Assembly: GCA_017464135.1 (NCBI GenBank)
Contig: JAFUEB010000004.1
Coordinates: 143,049 to 207,048 of the forward strand
Source of the DNA: Candidatus Saccharimonadota bacterium
Lineage (GTDB): Bacteria; Patescibacteriota; Saccharimonadia; Saccharimonadales; Saccharimonadaceae
DNA length: 64,000 bases
Reading direction: 5' to 3'
Both the position numbers and the translations under genes were made by a program. Below the pieces are notes generated by a model. That model had not been told where the DNA came from. It was given only the letters and a program-made list of their open reading frames with translations, and did no database searches. This document shows, piece after piece, positions 26,753-34,755 of the stretch (its first letter is position 1; each line of letters begins with the position of its first letter).

Positions 26753-29308
26753 ATGAATTTAGATGTTGCTAAACAGACTAGATTTGGAAAACTGATTTTA
26801 TTTTTACGCTTTTATCCGGAGAGAATACTAACCGGTTGCGTTTTGGTGCTTACTCTTATTTCCGCTATGAGCATGGGGTTATCTTCGGACGGCTTTGCCA
26901 TCTTGGGCACGGATTTAATTTCTGGCAATTCCGAGAGCTGCTCTTTTTCCTCAACCGTTACATCCGCACATACCACTAACCTTAGTCCGGGTGGTTCTGC
27001 TGAGAATATCGGTTCCACCAAAATCACGACGATATGCCCGAATTCCGTGGACCATCAGGTATACGCAGTTGGCTATACGAATGACACAACAGGTAACACA
27101 GACCTTATTAGCTCTGATAATAATACCATTCCAACCGGCACTGGAACCGGAAATGTCTCAAACTGGTCCATGAAAATCGCAAAAGACACGACGTCCTATT
27201 CTCCAGCAAATCTTACAATTGATACCGGGTATGACGCTTATCATGCTGTTCCGGCAACCACTGCCAGAATCGCGTCTTATACTGGTGGGACAGACAGCAC
27301 GACCGGTTCTGCTGTGCTAGCGACATACAAAGCAAAGGTTTCGGATTCACAGTCATCCGGGGCTTATACTGGAAAAGTGAAATTCACTTTAACTGCTACC
27401 ATGCTATACAGCGTGACCATCGCCACCACGGCGGGAATAGCAAAAGTATCACTAAACGGCGTGGAGTGCACAACTACTGCTGGGTGTACCGTAGCAAATC
27501 TAACATCCGGACAATCATATGCGCTGGTGGCGACTCCGGCCAGCGGCTCATCTTTTGTGCGTTGGAATCCCGGCCAAAACGGAACGTTAGCGAGCGCGAC
27601 ATCCGCCAGCACAACTTATACTGTGGGGGATGGGAGTAGTCTCATTACCCCTATTGCGGAACTGAGTACCAGTACGCTGCAAATCCAATATGGCACAGGC
27701 GTTGCCAGCATGACTGTAAACGGAAATGCTGTGACAAATAACGGAACCGTGAATCTATCATATGGTACGCCGTTAAACATCAGCGCAACTCTGAATCCGG
27801 GATATAGTCTTTCTGATTACACATTTACACCGCTTAGCGTGACGAGCTCGAGGATTGCCGCCAATGCTTCGTTTACCGGCACCTACATGCAGAACCTCGA
27901 TGCCTCCGGCTGTACTACTACCGCAAGAACCGTTTTTGATAGTCGTGACAACCATGCCTATATTATCCAACGTCTCGCGGATGGAAACTGCTGGATGATG
28001 GAGAACCTGGATCTGGGCAGAACCACGCTCACTACAGACCTTACCAGCGCTAACACCAATCTTTCTACCACGGTAACTGCTTCCACCTTCAATGGATGGA
28101 AGAAAACATCTGGTTCACAAACGTATACTGCCGGTGAATTTATCAATGTTTCTGGCACGGATGCTACTTCAGGTACGGCATATGGAACATTGTATAACTA
28201 CTGTGCTGCTTCTGCTGGAACTATCTGTACGAGCTCCAACAGTAGTGATGCTTCATATGACATCTGTCCAGCCGGATGGCGTCTTCCAACCGGCGGTAGC
28301 TCCGGAGAATTTCAAACCCTTTACACGCAGTATAATTCAAATGCCCTTATGAGAGCACCAATCGCAAGTGCCGGTGCTGCCTTCGCTCTCGCTGGCTACT
28401 TCTATCATAGTACTCCGGCCAATCAGGGTAGCTACGGCTTCTACTGGTCTTCTGCCAGGAGCAATGACGCGAATATGTACGGCCTGTTCCTCGGTTCGAG
28501 TGTCAATCCGGCCAGTAGCAACGAACGATACTACGGGCGCTCTATCCGTTGCTTGCTGAATGAACCGCCTACCATTTCAGACCTCACCTATATGCAGGAT
28601 TTTAATGGTCTCTCTGCAGACGACAAAGCCTCCGTCCTAGCCTCGATGGAGGACAGCACCACCTATACTCTCATAGATAACCGTGATAATAAATCCTATG
28701 CCATTGCCAAAATGAAAGACGGCAGAATCTGGATGGCGGAAAACCTGGATCTCGGTCGCACTACTCTAACCACAGATCTCACATCTGCCAATACTAATAT
28801 CGCTACCACCGTTACTGCTGCTACCTTCAATGGATGGAAGAAAACATCTGGTTCACTAACGTATAATGCCGGTGAATTTATCAATGTTTCTGGCACGGAT
28901 GCTACTTCCGGTACGGCATATGGAACACTGTATAACTACTATGCCGCATCTGCCGGTACTATCTCCGGAAGCTCCAACAGTAGTGATGCCTCATATGACA
29001 TCTGTCCAGCCGGATGGAGACTTCCAACCGGTGGATCATCTGGAGAATTCCAAGCCCTTTATGCCGAATATAATTCCAGCGCTCTCATGAGAGCACCAAT
29101 TGAAAATAATGGAGCTGCTTTCGCTCTCGCTGGCCGCTTCCTCAATAGTACTCCGGCCAGTCAGGGTAGCATCGGCAACTACTGGTCTTCTACGAGGGGC
29201 AATGACGCGAATATGTACGGCCTGTTCCTCTATACGTCGAGCGCCAGTCCGGCCAATCACGACGGTCGCTACTGCGGGTACTCTATCCGTTGCTTGCTGG
29301 GTAGTTAG
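26753..29308 (+). CDS. Exoprotein with InlB-like repeats and two FISUMP domains
   Basis: The 851-residue protein has a cytosolic tail and hydrophobic signal segment (about 24-50), a Ser/Thr-rich beta module (about 55-220), two InlB-like repeats (about 220-310 and 310-380), then two FISUMP domains whose ICPAGWRLPTGG motifs lie near residues 503 and 749. They are joined by a SDLTYMQDF linker as in the 1607-residue paralogue. The domains are in-frame near-copies at DNA level, offset 738 bp. There is no C-terminal sorting signal. It is presumably surface-exposed, with unknown ligand. It lies in the stretch following tRNA-Gln. Confidence 0.9.
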   Translation: MNLDVAKQTRFGKLILFLRFYPERILTGCVLVLTLISAMSMGLSSDGFAILGTDLISGNSESCSFSSTVTSAHTTNLSPGGSAENIGSTKITTICPNSVDHQVYAVGYTNDTTGNTDLISSDNNTIPTGTGTGNVSNWSMKIAKDTTSYSPANLTIDTGYDAYHAVPATTARIASYTGGTDSTTGSAVLATYKAKVSDSQSSGAYTGKVKFTLTATMLYSVTIATTAGIAKVSLNGVECTTTAGCTVANLTSGQSYALVATPASGSSFVRWNPGQNGTLASATSASTTYTVGDGSSLITPIAELSTSTLQIQYGTGVASMTVNGNAVTNNGTVNLSYGTPLNISATLNPGYSLSDYTFTPLSVTSSRIAANASFTGTYMQNLDASGCTTTARTVFDSRDNHAYIIQRLADGNCWMMENLDLGRTTLTTDLTSANTNLSTTVTASTFNGWKKTSGSQTYTAGEFINVSGTDATSGTAYGTLYNYCAASAGTICTSSNSSDASYDICPAGWRLPTGGSSGEFQTLYTQYNSNALMRAPIASAGAAFALAGYFYHSTPANQGSYGFYWSSARSNDANMYGLFLGSSVNPASSNERYYGRSIRCLLNEPPTISDLTYMQDFNGLSADDKASVLASMEDSTTYTLIDNRDNKSYAIAKMKDGRIWMAENLDLGRTTLTTDLTSANTNIATTVTAATFNGWKKTSGSLTYNAGEFINVSGTDATSGTAYGTLYNYYAASAGTISGSSNSSDASYDICPAGWRLPTGGSSGEFQALYAEYNSSALMRAPIENNGAAFALAGRFLNSTPASQGSIGNYWSSTRGNDANMYGLFLYTSSASPANHDGRYCGYSIRCLLGS
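28085..29300 (+). repeat. Direct repeat: two FISUMP domain copies 738 bp apart
   Basis: Copies beginning near 28085 and 28823 share long identical stretches, including an exact 41-nt run (28130-28170 and 28868-28908). The offset of 738 bp keeps the reading frame (246 codons), so this is a recent internal duplication. Confidence 0.85.
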
Positions 29309-29401
29309 CCTTTCCGCTGTCTTCCTTCCCCGTACTCGAACCCGGAATGGAGCGCCCTAAGCCTCAAGCGAAGGGATATTTGCTTCTGAGCTCATACTAT
29401 G

Positions 29402-29516
29402 AAAAGTGATAAATTGACAAAATATCACTTTTTGTATTTAGCATTTTACATTATTCTAAAAAATATATCGCCGTTTTACATTTTATCACTTTACTAAACG
29501 AAAAATGTAAAACAGG
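29402..29516. repeat. AT-rich inverted repeats in the convergent intergenic region
   Basis: AAAAGTGATA (29402-29411) faces TATCACTTTT about 10 nt later, and GTTTTACATTTT (29473-29484) faces AAAATGTAAAAC (29502-29513). They lie in the 370-bp gap between the second FISUMP gene and the InlB-repeat gene. A TTGACA (29414-29419) is also present, with only a weak -10 downstream. Confidence 0.55.
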
Positions 29517-29617
29517 GGTATAAACGGACTACTACTCTGTCATTTTGACAGAAGATTGAGTAATACTAGTCCGTTTTAGTCGGAACAAAGCCCCTGTTAT
29601 TGCAGGAGCTTTGTTTT
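29511..29617 (+). ncRNA. Candidate structured RNA ending in an intrinsic terminator
   Basis: AAACGGACTA (29522-29531) pairs with TAGTCCGTTT (29567-29576); inside, TACTC pairs with GAGTA and TGTCA with TGACA around TTT, giving a long interrupted hairpin. AACAGGGG (29511-29518) can pair with CCCCTGTT (29591-29598), the same bases used by the terminator stem that follows. It matches no family I can name. It could also be the 3' untranslated part of the FISUMP mRNA. Confidence 0.4.
29584..29617 (+). terminator. Intrinsic terminator in the FISUMP/InlB intergenic region
   Basis: AACAAAGCCCCTG pairs with CAGGAGCTTTGTT at 12 of 13 positions around TTATTG and is followed by TTTT. It is oriented to stop plus-strand transcription. 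Confidence 0.8.
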
Positions 29618-29678
29618 ATCTAAGGGTGGTGCATACATGATATATGTGTGCTTCTAAGACAGAAATCAAGTTATTAGA

Positions 29679-32321
29679 TTAATCGCCTGGATCTGGCTCC
29701 GGATCTGGCTCTGGTGCTGGCGTTGGGTCATTAATCGCAATCTTGAAGTTGCTGATTTGGCCAACAAAGAAGCGGCGTGGTGTGATGCCATTGTCGCTAG
29801 CGGCAGCACCAACCCAAACCTCAGTATTAAATGGACCGGCGAGGTTAGCATAATTAATAATCATTTGTTCAGTACCATTATTTAGCTTTCCGTAGAGAAT
29901 ATTATTCACTCTCTTGATTGACACTTTGTTTGATTCGCCAGTGAAGTACTTCCTGACGCGGTCGCTACTAGCTGACGAAGCATTGGCGGCAAATTCGTAT
30001 TGACCAGTCTCACCAAGCCTGAAGCAGAAGCCTGGCCATGGTTGACCAGTTTCGTCCATTGACGAGACGACTGTATTCTGGACGGCATTAGTACCCATAC
30101 TGTCGATGCTGAAAATGATTTCAAAGTCTTTTCCGAAGTTAGTAGTGTCGAACAGACGGACGCCAGTATTAAGATAATTCGTACCATCAAACGTCAGGAC
30201 GTTTTGATCTGGCTCATAGACGCTGTCGGCCCAGATTGCGTAAAGATCAACCGTATCATTGGCCGTTTCGGTAAGGCCAGTTAAGATTTGTTCTTCATCG
30301 AAGTAGTCTTTGCCGGTGCCATCCGCGGTAGTACTCCACTTTACAAACTGCTTCGTGCCGTTTGTAAATGTATTGGCATCTAAGGTTTGACCGTCACCAT
30401 AGACTAATTCTTGTTCTACCGTGTTGTCGGCAACTGTGTTGTCGTGGAAGACTACGGTGTAGCTAACTGGAGGGACCCATATAGCGTAGAGTGTAACCAC
30501 ACCACCTGGAGTACCAATATGATCAACAGTTTCTCCAGGATTATAACAGGCGCCAGTGCCATCCGGCATGGTATTCCAACATTCAAACATGTTGTTGGCT
30601 TTGGTAGGAACAATAATCGATAGTTCACCGCCTTCAACTTCCATGCGATGGCTAGCTGGTGGCGTACTGCCGCCTTGTGTATCATATTGAACGAGATAAG
30701 AGGTTGCTTCTTGAATCTCAAGTTTAAAGTCAGAAATAGATGCTTCAATGAAGCGAGCCGGGGTTCCGCTACTATTGATGATACCGCCGATGGTTGCAGT
30801 ATAGTTGAAATACCTGTTAAAGCCAGAAAAGTCTATTAATTTCGCAAATGTAGTACCACCATTCGTACTGTAAGAGAGCTCACCATCTTTTTTCTTGATA
30901 ATGATTTTAGTGCCGGCAGTAGTAGGAACAGTTTTGGCAGTAGTTGATCCAGTATATGCAGCACGAATCTGAAGAGTAGTCGGGTTGCTGGCTCTTAGAT
31001 GGACGCCTGGCCATGGCGAACTGCCATTCTCATCCTTGTTCGAGAATAGAGTTGCTTGAGTAGTTTGAGACGTACCAAACGAGTTAATGGTCAATTCAAC
31101 CGTAAAGTCCTTAGTGGCATTAGTTTGATTAAATAGCGCAACACCAGTATTAATGACGCCGCCAGTTGCATATTTCGCACAATCACCAGTCACATTGCCG
31201 TTACCATCAAAGACACAAGAACCATCAAATTTGAAACCATGGAACCACTGAGCATAGAGTGTAATTGTGGCATTATTAGTGGTCGTAAGGTTGTTAACTT
31301 GTTCGGCATCTTCATACGCTGTGCCAGTACCGTCGGCGCTAGTGTTCCAACCTAGGAATTGATAATCGGTAATTCCGTATGCATTAGTAGTGAGAGCTTG
31401 TGCTGTACCATAGGTGAAGTTTTGATTACTCATTGAGCCTGTAACGGTCGTATTTTGTGGGGCATTACTATTAAAGGCAATTTGATAAGTAATTGGTGTC
31501 CAAATTGCATATAAGTTCACCGTTGTACCGTCATTGAGATCTAGGAGCATCGTATCGCCAGGTTCGTAGGTTGCAACTGAGGCGTTCTGATCCTTACTCC
31601 AGCCAAGGAAGACATAGCCAGTCCTAGTCGGTACTTGGCTCGGGATAGTTGTTTCAGTGGCCGATATGGCTTCAGACACTGGCGAAGTCGGCATGTTTAA
31701 TACAGAATCCGTGGTGTTTGGCTCATAATAAATGCCATATCCGGACGGGTTAGCAGTAATTAATAGCTGATACGTTCTAGTGTACTGACCATACGGAATA
31801 CCAATGTCTACATAAGCACCAAATGAAAGTGAATAAGTGTTTGTGCCGGCGGCTGTTGTCTGAATTAGACCTTGCCCACCAGCAGTTAATGCGGCATCGG
31901 AAATCGGTAAGTAATTGGTACCATTTAAACTATAGCCATAAGCCGTAGAATCAAAGTTTGCCAATGGGATACCAGTAGTATTGCCGCTTGGCAGCGTCAC
32001 GGTCGGGATGGTGGCATTATTATCACCAACATAACTAAGGCTGGTACCGCCCGTGGTTTTGATTGCTATGTTATATCCTGAAAGATTTGTGGTGGAGGCT
32101 GTGATTGTTTCTGTTACTGAGTTTGTCATTCCTTGGTCGACACTGAAAGCGAGACTGCCTCCCGAGGAGATAGATATTGATAGCGAGTCTTCTGCAAACA
32201 CCTTGATCGGATTAAGAATTGTAGCGCAGAGAGCAAAAACCACTGGTGAAAACCAGATCATTTTCTTCGAAAAACTTGCATTTTTCGAATGCCAAAAATT
32301 TGCCAATTTTTGAATTAACAT
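29679..32321 (-). CDS. Exoprotein with InlB-type (Listeria-Bacteroides) repeats and LamG-like domains
   Basis: The 880-residue protein has a signal segment (about 22-42, ending in VFA-ED), a beta module like that of the FISUMP proteins (to about 195), and several InlB/flg_new repeats with the hallmark GYVFLGWSKD, QFLGWNTSADGTG and VTLYAIW. Two beta-sandwich blocks of LamG/concanavalin type alternate with them (GVALFNQTNATKDFTVEL; GVRLFDTTNFGKDFEIIF). The C-terminus is an acidic Pro-Glu-Asp tail without LPxTG. It is probably an adhesin-like surface protein. ATG 32321 was chosen for the signal peptide it starts and for AAAGGA just upstream; a longer frame to 32519 is not supported. Confidence 0.85.
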   Translation of the reverse strand: MLIQKLANFWHSKNASFSKKMIWFSPVVFALCATILNPIKVFAEDSLSISISSGGSLAFSVDQGMTNSVTETITASTTNLSGYNIAIKTTGGTSLSYVGDNNATIPTVTLPSGNTTGIPLANFDSTAYGYSLNGTNYLPISDAALTAGGQGLIQTTAAGTNTYSLSFGAYVDIGIPYGQYTRTYQLLITANPSGYGIYYEPNTTDSVLNMPTSPVSEAISATETTIPSQVPTRTGYVFLGWSKDQNASVATYEPGDTMLLDLNDGTTVNLYAIWTPITYQIAFNSNAPQNTTVTGSMSNQNFTYGTAQALTTNAYGITDYQFLGWNTSADGTGTAYEDAEQVNNLTTTNNATITLYAQWFHGFKFDGSCVFDGNGNVTGDCAKYATGGVINTGVALFNQTNATKDFTVELTINSFGTSQTTQATLFSNKDENGSSPWPGVHLRASNPTTLQIRAAYTGSTTAKTVPTTAGTKIIIKKKDGELSYSTNGGTTFAKLIDFSGFNRYFNYTATIGGIINSSGTPARFIEASISDFKLEIQEATSYLVQYDTQGGSTPPASHRMEVEGGELSIIVPTKANNMFECWNTMPDGTGACYNPGETVDHIGTPGGVVTLYAIWVPPVSYTVVFHDNTVADNTVEQELVYGDGQTLDANTFTNGTKQFVKWSTTADGTGKDYFDEEQILTGLTETANDTVDLYAIWADSVYEPDQNVLTFDGTNYLNTGVRLFDTTNFGKDFEIIFSIDSMGTNAVQNTVVSSMDETGQPWPGFCFRLGETGQYEFAANASSASSDRVRKYFTGESNKVSIKRVNNILYGKLNNGTEQMIINYANLAGPFNTEVWVGAAASDNGITPRRFFVGQISNFKIAINDPTPAPEPDPEPDPGD

Positions 32322-32480
32322 AATCCTTTGTTTTATTTGCCTCCACACTAACGTGACCTTACCTCGCTTTGTAAAAATCACATTACTGCTTATATTTAAT
32401 GATACATGATTTTTAACATAAATGTAATAGTTTTTATTAATGTTTTTAATGTTCTTATACTTTCTTTTTTTAGATGAAAG
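32322..32480. other. Intergenic region between divergent InlB-repeat and pyrophosphatase genes
   Basis: The minus strand carries a leader of about 65 nt for the InlB-repeat gene. A weak TTAAAT box at 32394-32399 is followed by AAATATAAGCAG, a string also found just before the second FISUMP start. No gene is seen here. Confidence 0.4.
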
Positions 32481-32489
32481 TGGTATAAT
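32481..32489 (+). promoter_or_regulatory. Extended -10 promoter of hppA
   Basis: GTGG-TATAAT ends 55 nt before ATG 32545. This is a leadered transcript with a hairpin and a strong Shine-Dalgarno. Confidence 0.65.
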
Positions 32490-32500
32490 CACCGATGGCT

Positions 32501-32518
32501 TGGCGGGTAATACCGCCA
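32501..32518 (+). promoter_or_regulatory. Hairpin in the hppA 5' leader
   Basis: TGGCGG and CCGCCA pair exactly around GTAATA. The hairpin ends 11 nt before AAGGAGG (32530-32536), so it sits where it could affect ribosome access. Confidence 0.55.
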
Positions 32519-32544
32519 TGTACTTTTACAAGGAGGTAGAGTAT

Positions 32545-34701
32545 ATGGTCTACTCATTGACGTTGGTAATAGTCTGCATTACGTTCATCCTGATCTGGCG
32601 TAACTTTATCGACCTTCGTAACCACAACGAAGGTACGGAGGAGATGCAAGAGCTGGCTGGCATAATTCGGGCTGGAGCCAAAACCTTTCTGAAACGAGAA
32701 TACCGAATCATTGCGCCGACCGTTTTAATCGTCGCCTTGATGTATTCACTGTTTCGTGAAGTAGGTTCCGGAATAACTTTTATTTTCGGTGCCTTACTTA
32801 GCATGACCGCAGTGGAAATCGGTATGCGTGGCGGAACATATGCCAATGTGCGGACAACAAATGCAGCACGAGTAACCGGCGCGATGAGCAGAACGATGCG
32901 TATCGCGCTTCTTGGTGGGAGCCTAAGTGGTTATTCGGTTCCGGCATTTGGATTGCTTGGCTTTTTAATCGTATGGCTAGTTTCCGGTGGTGCTCATTCG
33001 GACATCGTTGGATACGGCCTTTTAATTAAGAATCCTTGCAATGCCGTCACTATGAGACTGACGACCTATTCGCTAGGCTGTTCAGTCGTAGCAATGTTTA
33101 ACCGCGTTGCCGGTGGCAACTACACAAAAGCTGCCGACATTTCTGCGGACATAGTTGGCAAGAATGTCCACAACATGCCTGAAGACGATTCCAGAATGCC
33201 CAACTCACTCGCCGATTTTATTGGCGATTGCGTCAACGACATCGCTGGAAACATCTCCGACCTTCTGGAGAGTTTTGTTGCAACACCGACTGCATGTATC
33301 CTGATTTCGATGCAGGTGTTCAAAAACAATCCGGAAGCACTCACTGCGGCCTGCATGTTGCCATTTATTCTAGCAGCGGGCGGGCTATTTAGTAGTATCA
33401 TCGGTGTCAATCACATTATCGTCAAGAACAAGAAGCAAACTGCTTATGTTCAAGTCGATGGCAAGATGGTACCACACGAATACTCGCGTGAAACGAACGA
33501 CCCTGGTGAAGAACTCAACCGAGCGACATACCTTTCGGCAATTGTCGTAATCGCGGTGGCTCTTTATGGCGCACATGCAATTTTTGGAAAAGTCTCCGGC
33601 TTGGAAGACGTTTTTAAGATTGGATGGGTCTCGCCATGGGTAGCGGCCGTACTTGGTATGGTTAGCTCGGTAGCCGTAGGCAAGATTACTGAATACTACA
33701 CTAGTATGAAGTACAAGCCGGTCAAACGGCTAGCCCAAATGGCAACCGAAGGTGAGGCCTTTGTGGTGACCTATGGTGATGCAATCGGAGCCCGTTCAGT
33801 GCTCCTGCCGGTACTTGTGATTGGTATTTCTATCATCTTGTCCGGTATCCTTTGCGGAACCTATGGTATCGCAATCGCAGCTCTTGGTATGCTGAGCTTC
33901 GTTGGTACGACTGTCTCGATTGATGCTTTTGGCCCCATCGCCGATAATGCTGGTGGTATCGCCGAGAGTTGTCATCTCGAGGAAAGTGTCCGTAAGATTA
34001 CCGATGAGCTGGATGCCGTCGGTAACACCACAGCAGCTATTGGAAAAGGCAACGCAATCGGTTCGGCAGCCTTTGCAACCGTCGCACTGATTATGTCCTA
34101 CATCGGTAGTTATCCCGCTTCAGACTACAGCAACCCCATGGTTATTATCAGCGTAATCGTTGGTGGCATCATCGGCGGTGCTCTCATCGAATTCTTTATT
34201 TCGATCCTGACCGAAAACACCATCAACTCCGCAAAACTGATGGCTGACGAAGGAGAGCGTCAGCTGAAGATTCCTGGAATCATTGAGGGAACGAAAAAAC
34301 CTGATTATGAAAAGGTAATCAAAATGGCAGCCGATGAAGCCCTACGCTGTATGCTCCTGCCATCCATCCTGGCACTTGTTTCGCCTATCGTCTTTGGGTT
34401 CCCGTTTGGACCCGAAATCGTGCTCGGTCTCCTGGGCGGTAGCACCATTGTAGCAATTAGCCGTGCCATCTTTAACGGCAACTCTGGCGGCGCCTTCGAC
34501 AACGCGAAGAAGTTGATCGAAACTGGCGGTCTGCCGGGCCACCCGAAAGGCTCTGCGGCGCATAAAGCTGCAGTAGTCGGTGATACCGTTGGCGATACAC
34601 GTAAGGACGTTGTGGGTGTGGCGCTTGATATCTTTATCAAGACCATGTCGACCGTCGCAAATACTCTGGCACCGGTTTTCTATACCTACCGGTTGTTCTA
34701 A
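32545..34701 (+). CDS. hppA: Membrane-bound proton/sodium-pumping pyrophosphatase
   Basis: The 718-residue, roughly 16-segment membrane protein has the conserved PPi site: TKAADISADIVGK, PEDDSR, a DxxxDxxxD series in DFIGDCVND, FGPIADNAGGIAE, and C-terminal GDTVGDTRKD. It couples PPi hydrolysis to ion pumping across the membrane. GNTTAAIGKG has Ala and Gly at the positions that mark K+-dependent enzymes. The DX7KXE motif is altered: Glu is replaced by Val (GKNV for GKVE). ATG 32545 was chosen because AAGGAGG lies 8 nt upstream; upstream in-frame codons cross the promoter and leader hairpin. Confidence 0.95.
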   Translation: MVYSLTLVIVCITFILIWRNFIDLRNHNEGTEEMQELAGIIRAGAKTFLKREYRIIAPTVLIVALMYSLFREVGSGITFIFGALLSMTAVEIGMRGGTYANVRTTNAARVTGAMSRTMRIALLGGSLSGYSVPAFGLLGFLIVWLVSGGAHSDIVGYGLLIKNPCNAVTMRLTTYSLGCSVVAMFNRVAGGNYTKAADISADIVGKNVHNMPEDDSRMPNSLADFIGDCVNDIAGNISDLLESFVATPTACILISMQVFKNNPEALTAACMLPFILAAGGLFSSIIGVNHIIVKNKKQTAYVQVDGKMVPHEYSRETNDPGEELNRATYLSAIVVIAVALYGAHAIFGKVSGLEDVFKIGWVSPWVAAVLGMVSSVAVGKITEYYTSMKYKPVKRLAQMATEGEAFVVTYGDAIGARSVLLPVLVIGISIILSGILCGTYGIAIAALGMLSFVGTTVSIDAFGPIADNAGGIAESCHLEESVRKITDELDAVGNTTAAIGKGNAIGSAAFATVALIMSYIGSYPASDYSNPMVIISVIVGGIIGGALIEFFISILTENTINSAKLMADEGERQLKIPGIIEGTKKPDYEKVIKMAADEALRCMLLPSILALVSPIVFGFPFGPEIVLGLLGGSTIVAISRAIFNGNSGGAFDNAKKLIETGGLPGHPKGSAAHKAAVVGDTVGDTRKDVVGVALDIFIKTMSTVANTLAPVFYTYRLF

Positions 34702-34707
34702 CTCCTT

Positions 34708-34734
34708 GCCCCTGGCTAATGCCGGGGGCTTTTT
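34708..34734 (+). terminator. Intrinsic terminator after hppA
   Basis: GCCCCTGGC pairs with GCCGGGGGC around TAAT and is followed by TTTTT. It ends 7 nt before the next promoter. Confidence 0.88.
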
Positions 34735-34740
34735 CATGTG

Positions 34741-34749
34741 TGTTATAAT
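34741..34749 (+). promoter_or_regulatory. Extended -10 promoter (leaderless) of the acyltransferase-like gene
   Basis: TGTGT-TATAAT ends 6 nt before ATG 34756. In frame upstream it would read MCYN. Confidence 0.75.
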
Positions 34750-34755
34750 GGTTTT

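Noticed and set aside
29522..29576. Integron attC-like recombination site
   Set aside because: The arms pair, but the ends do not match the RYYYAAC / GTTRRRY core sequences, and no integron integrase is present.
32440..32544. N-terminal extension of the pyrophosphatase
   Set aside because: It would translate the promoter and the leader hairpin. A strong Shine-Dalgarno precedes the ATG at 32545, which starts the first membrane segment.
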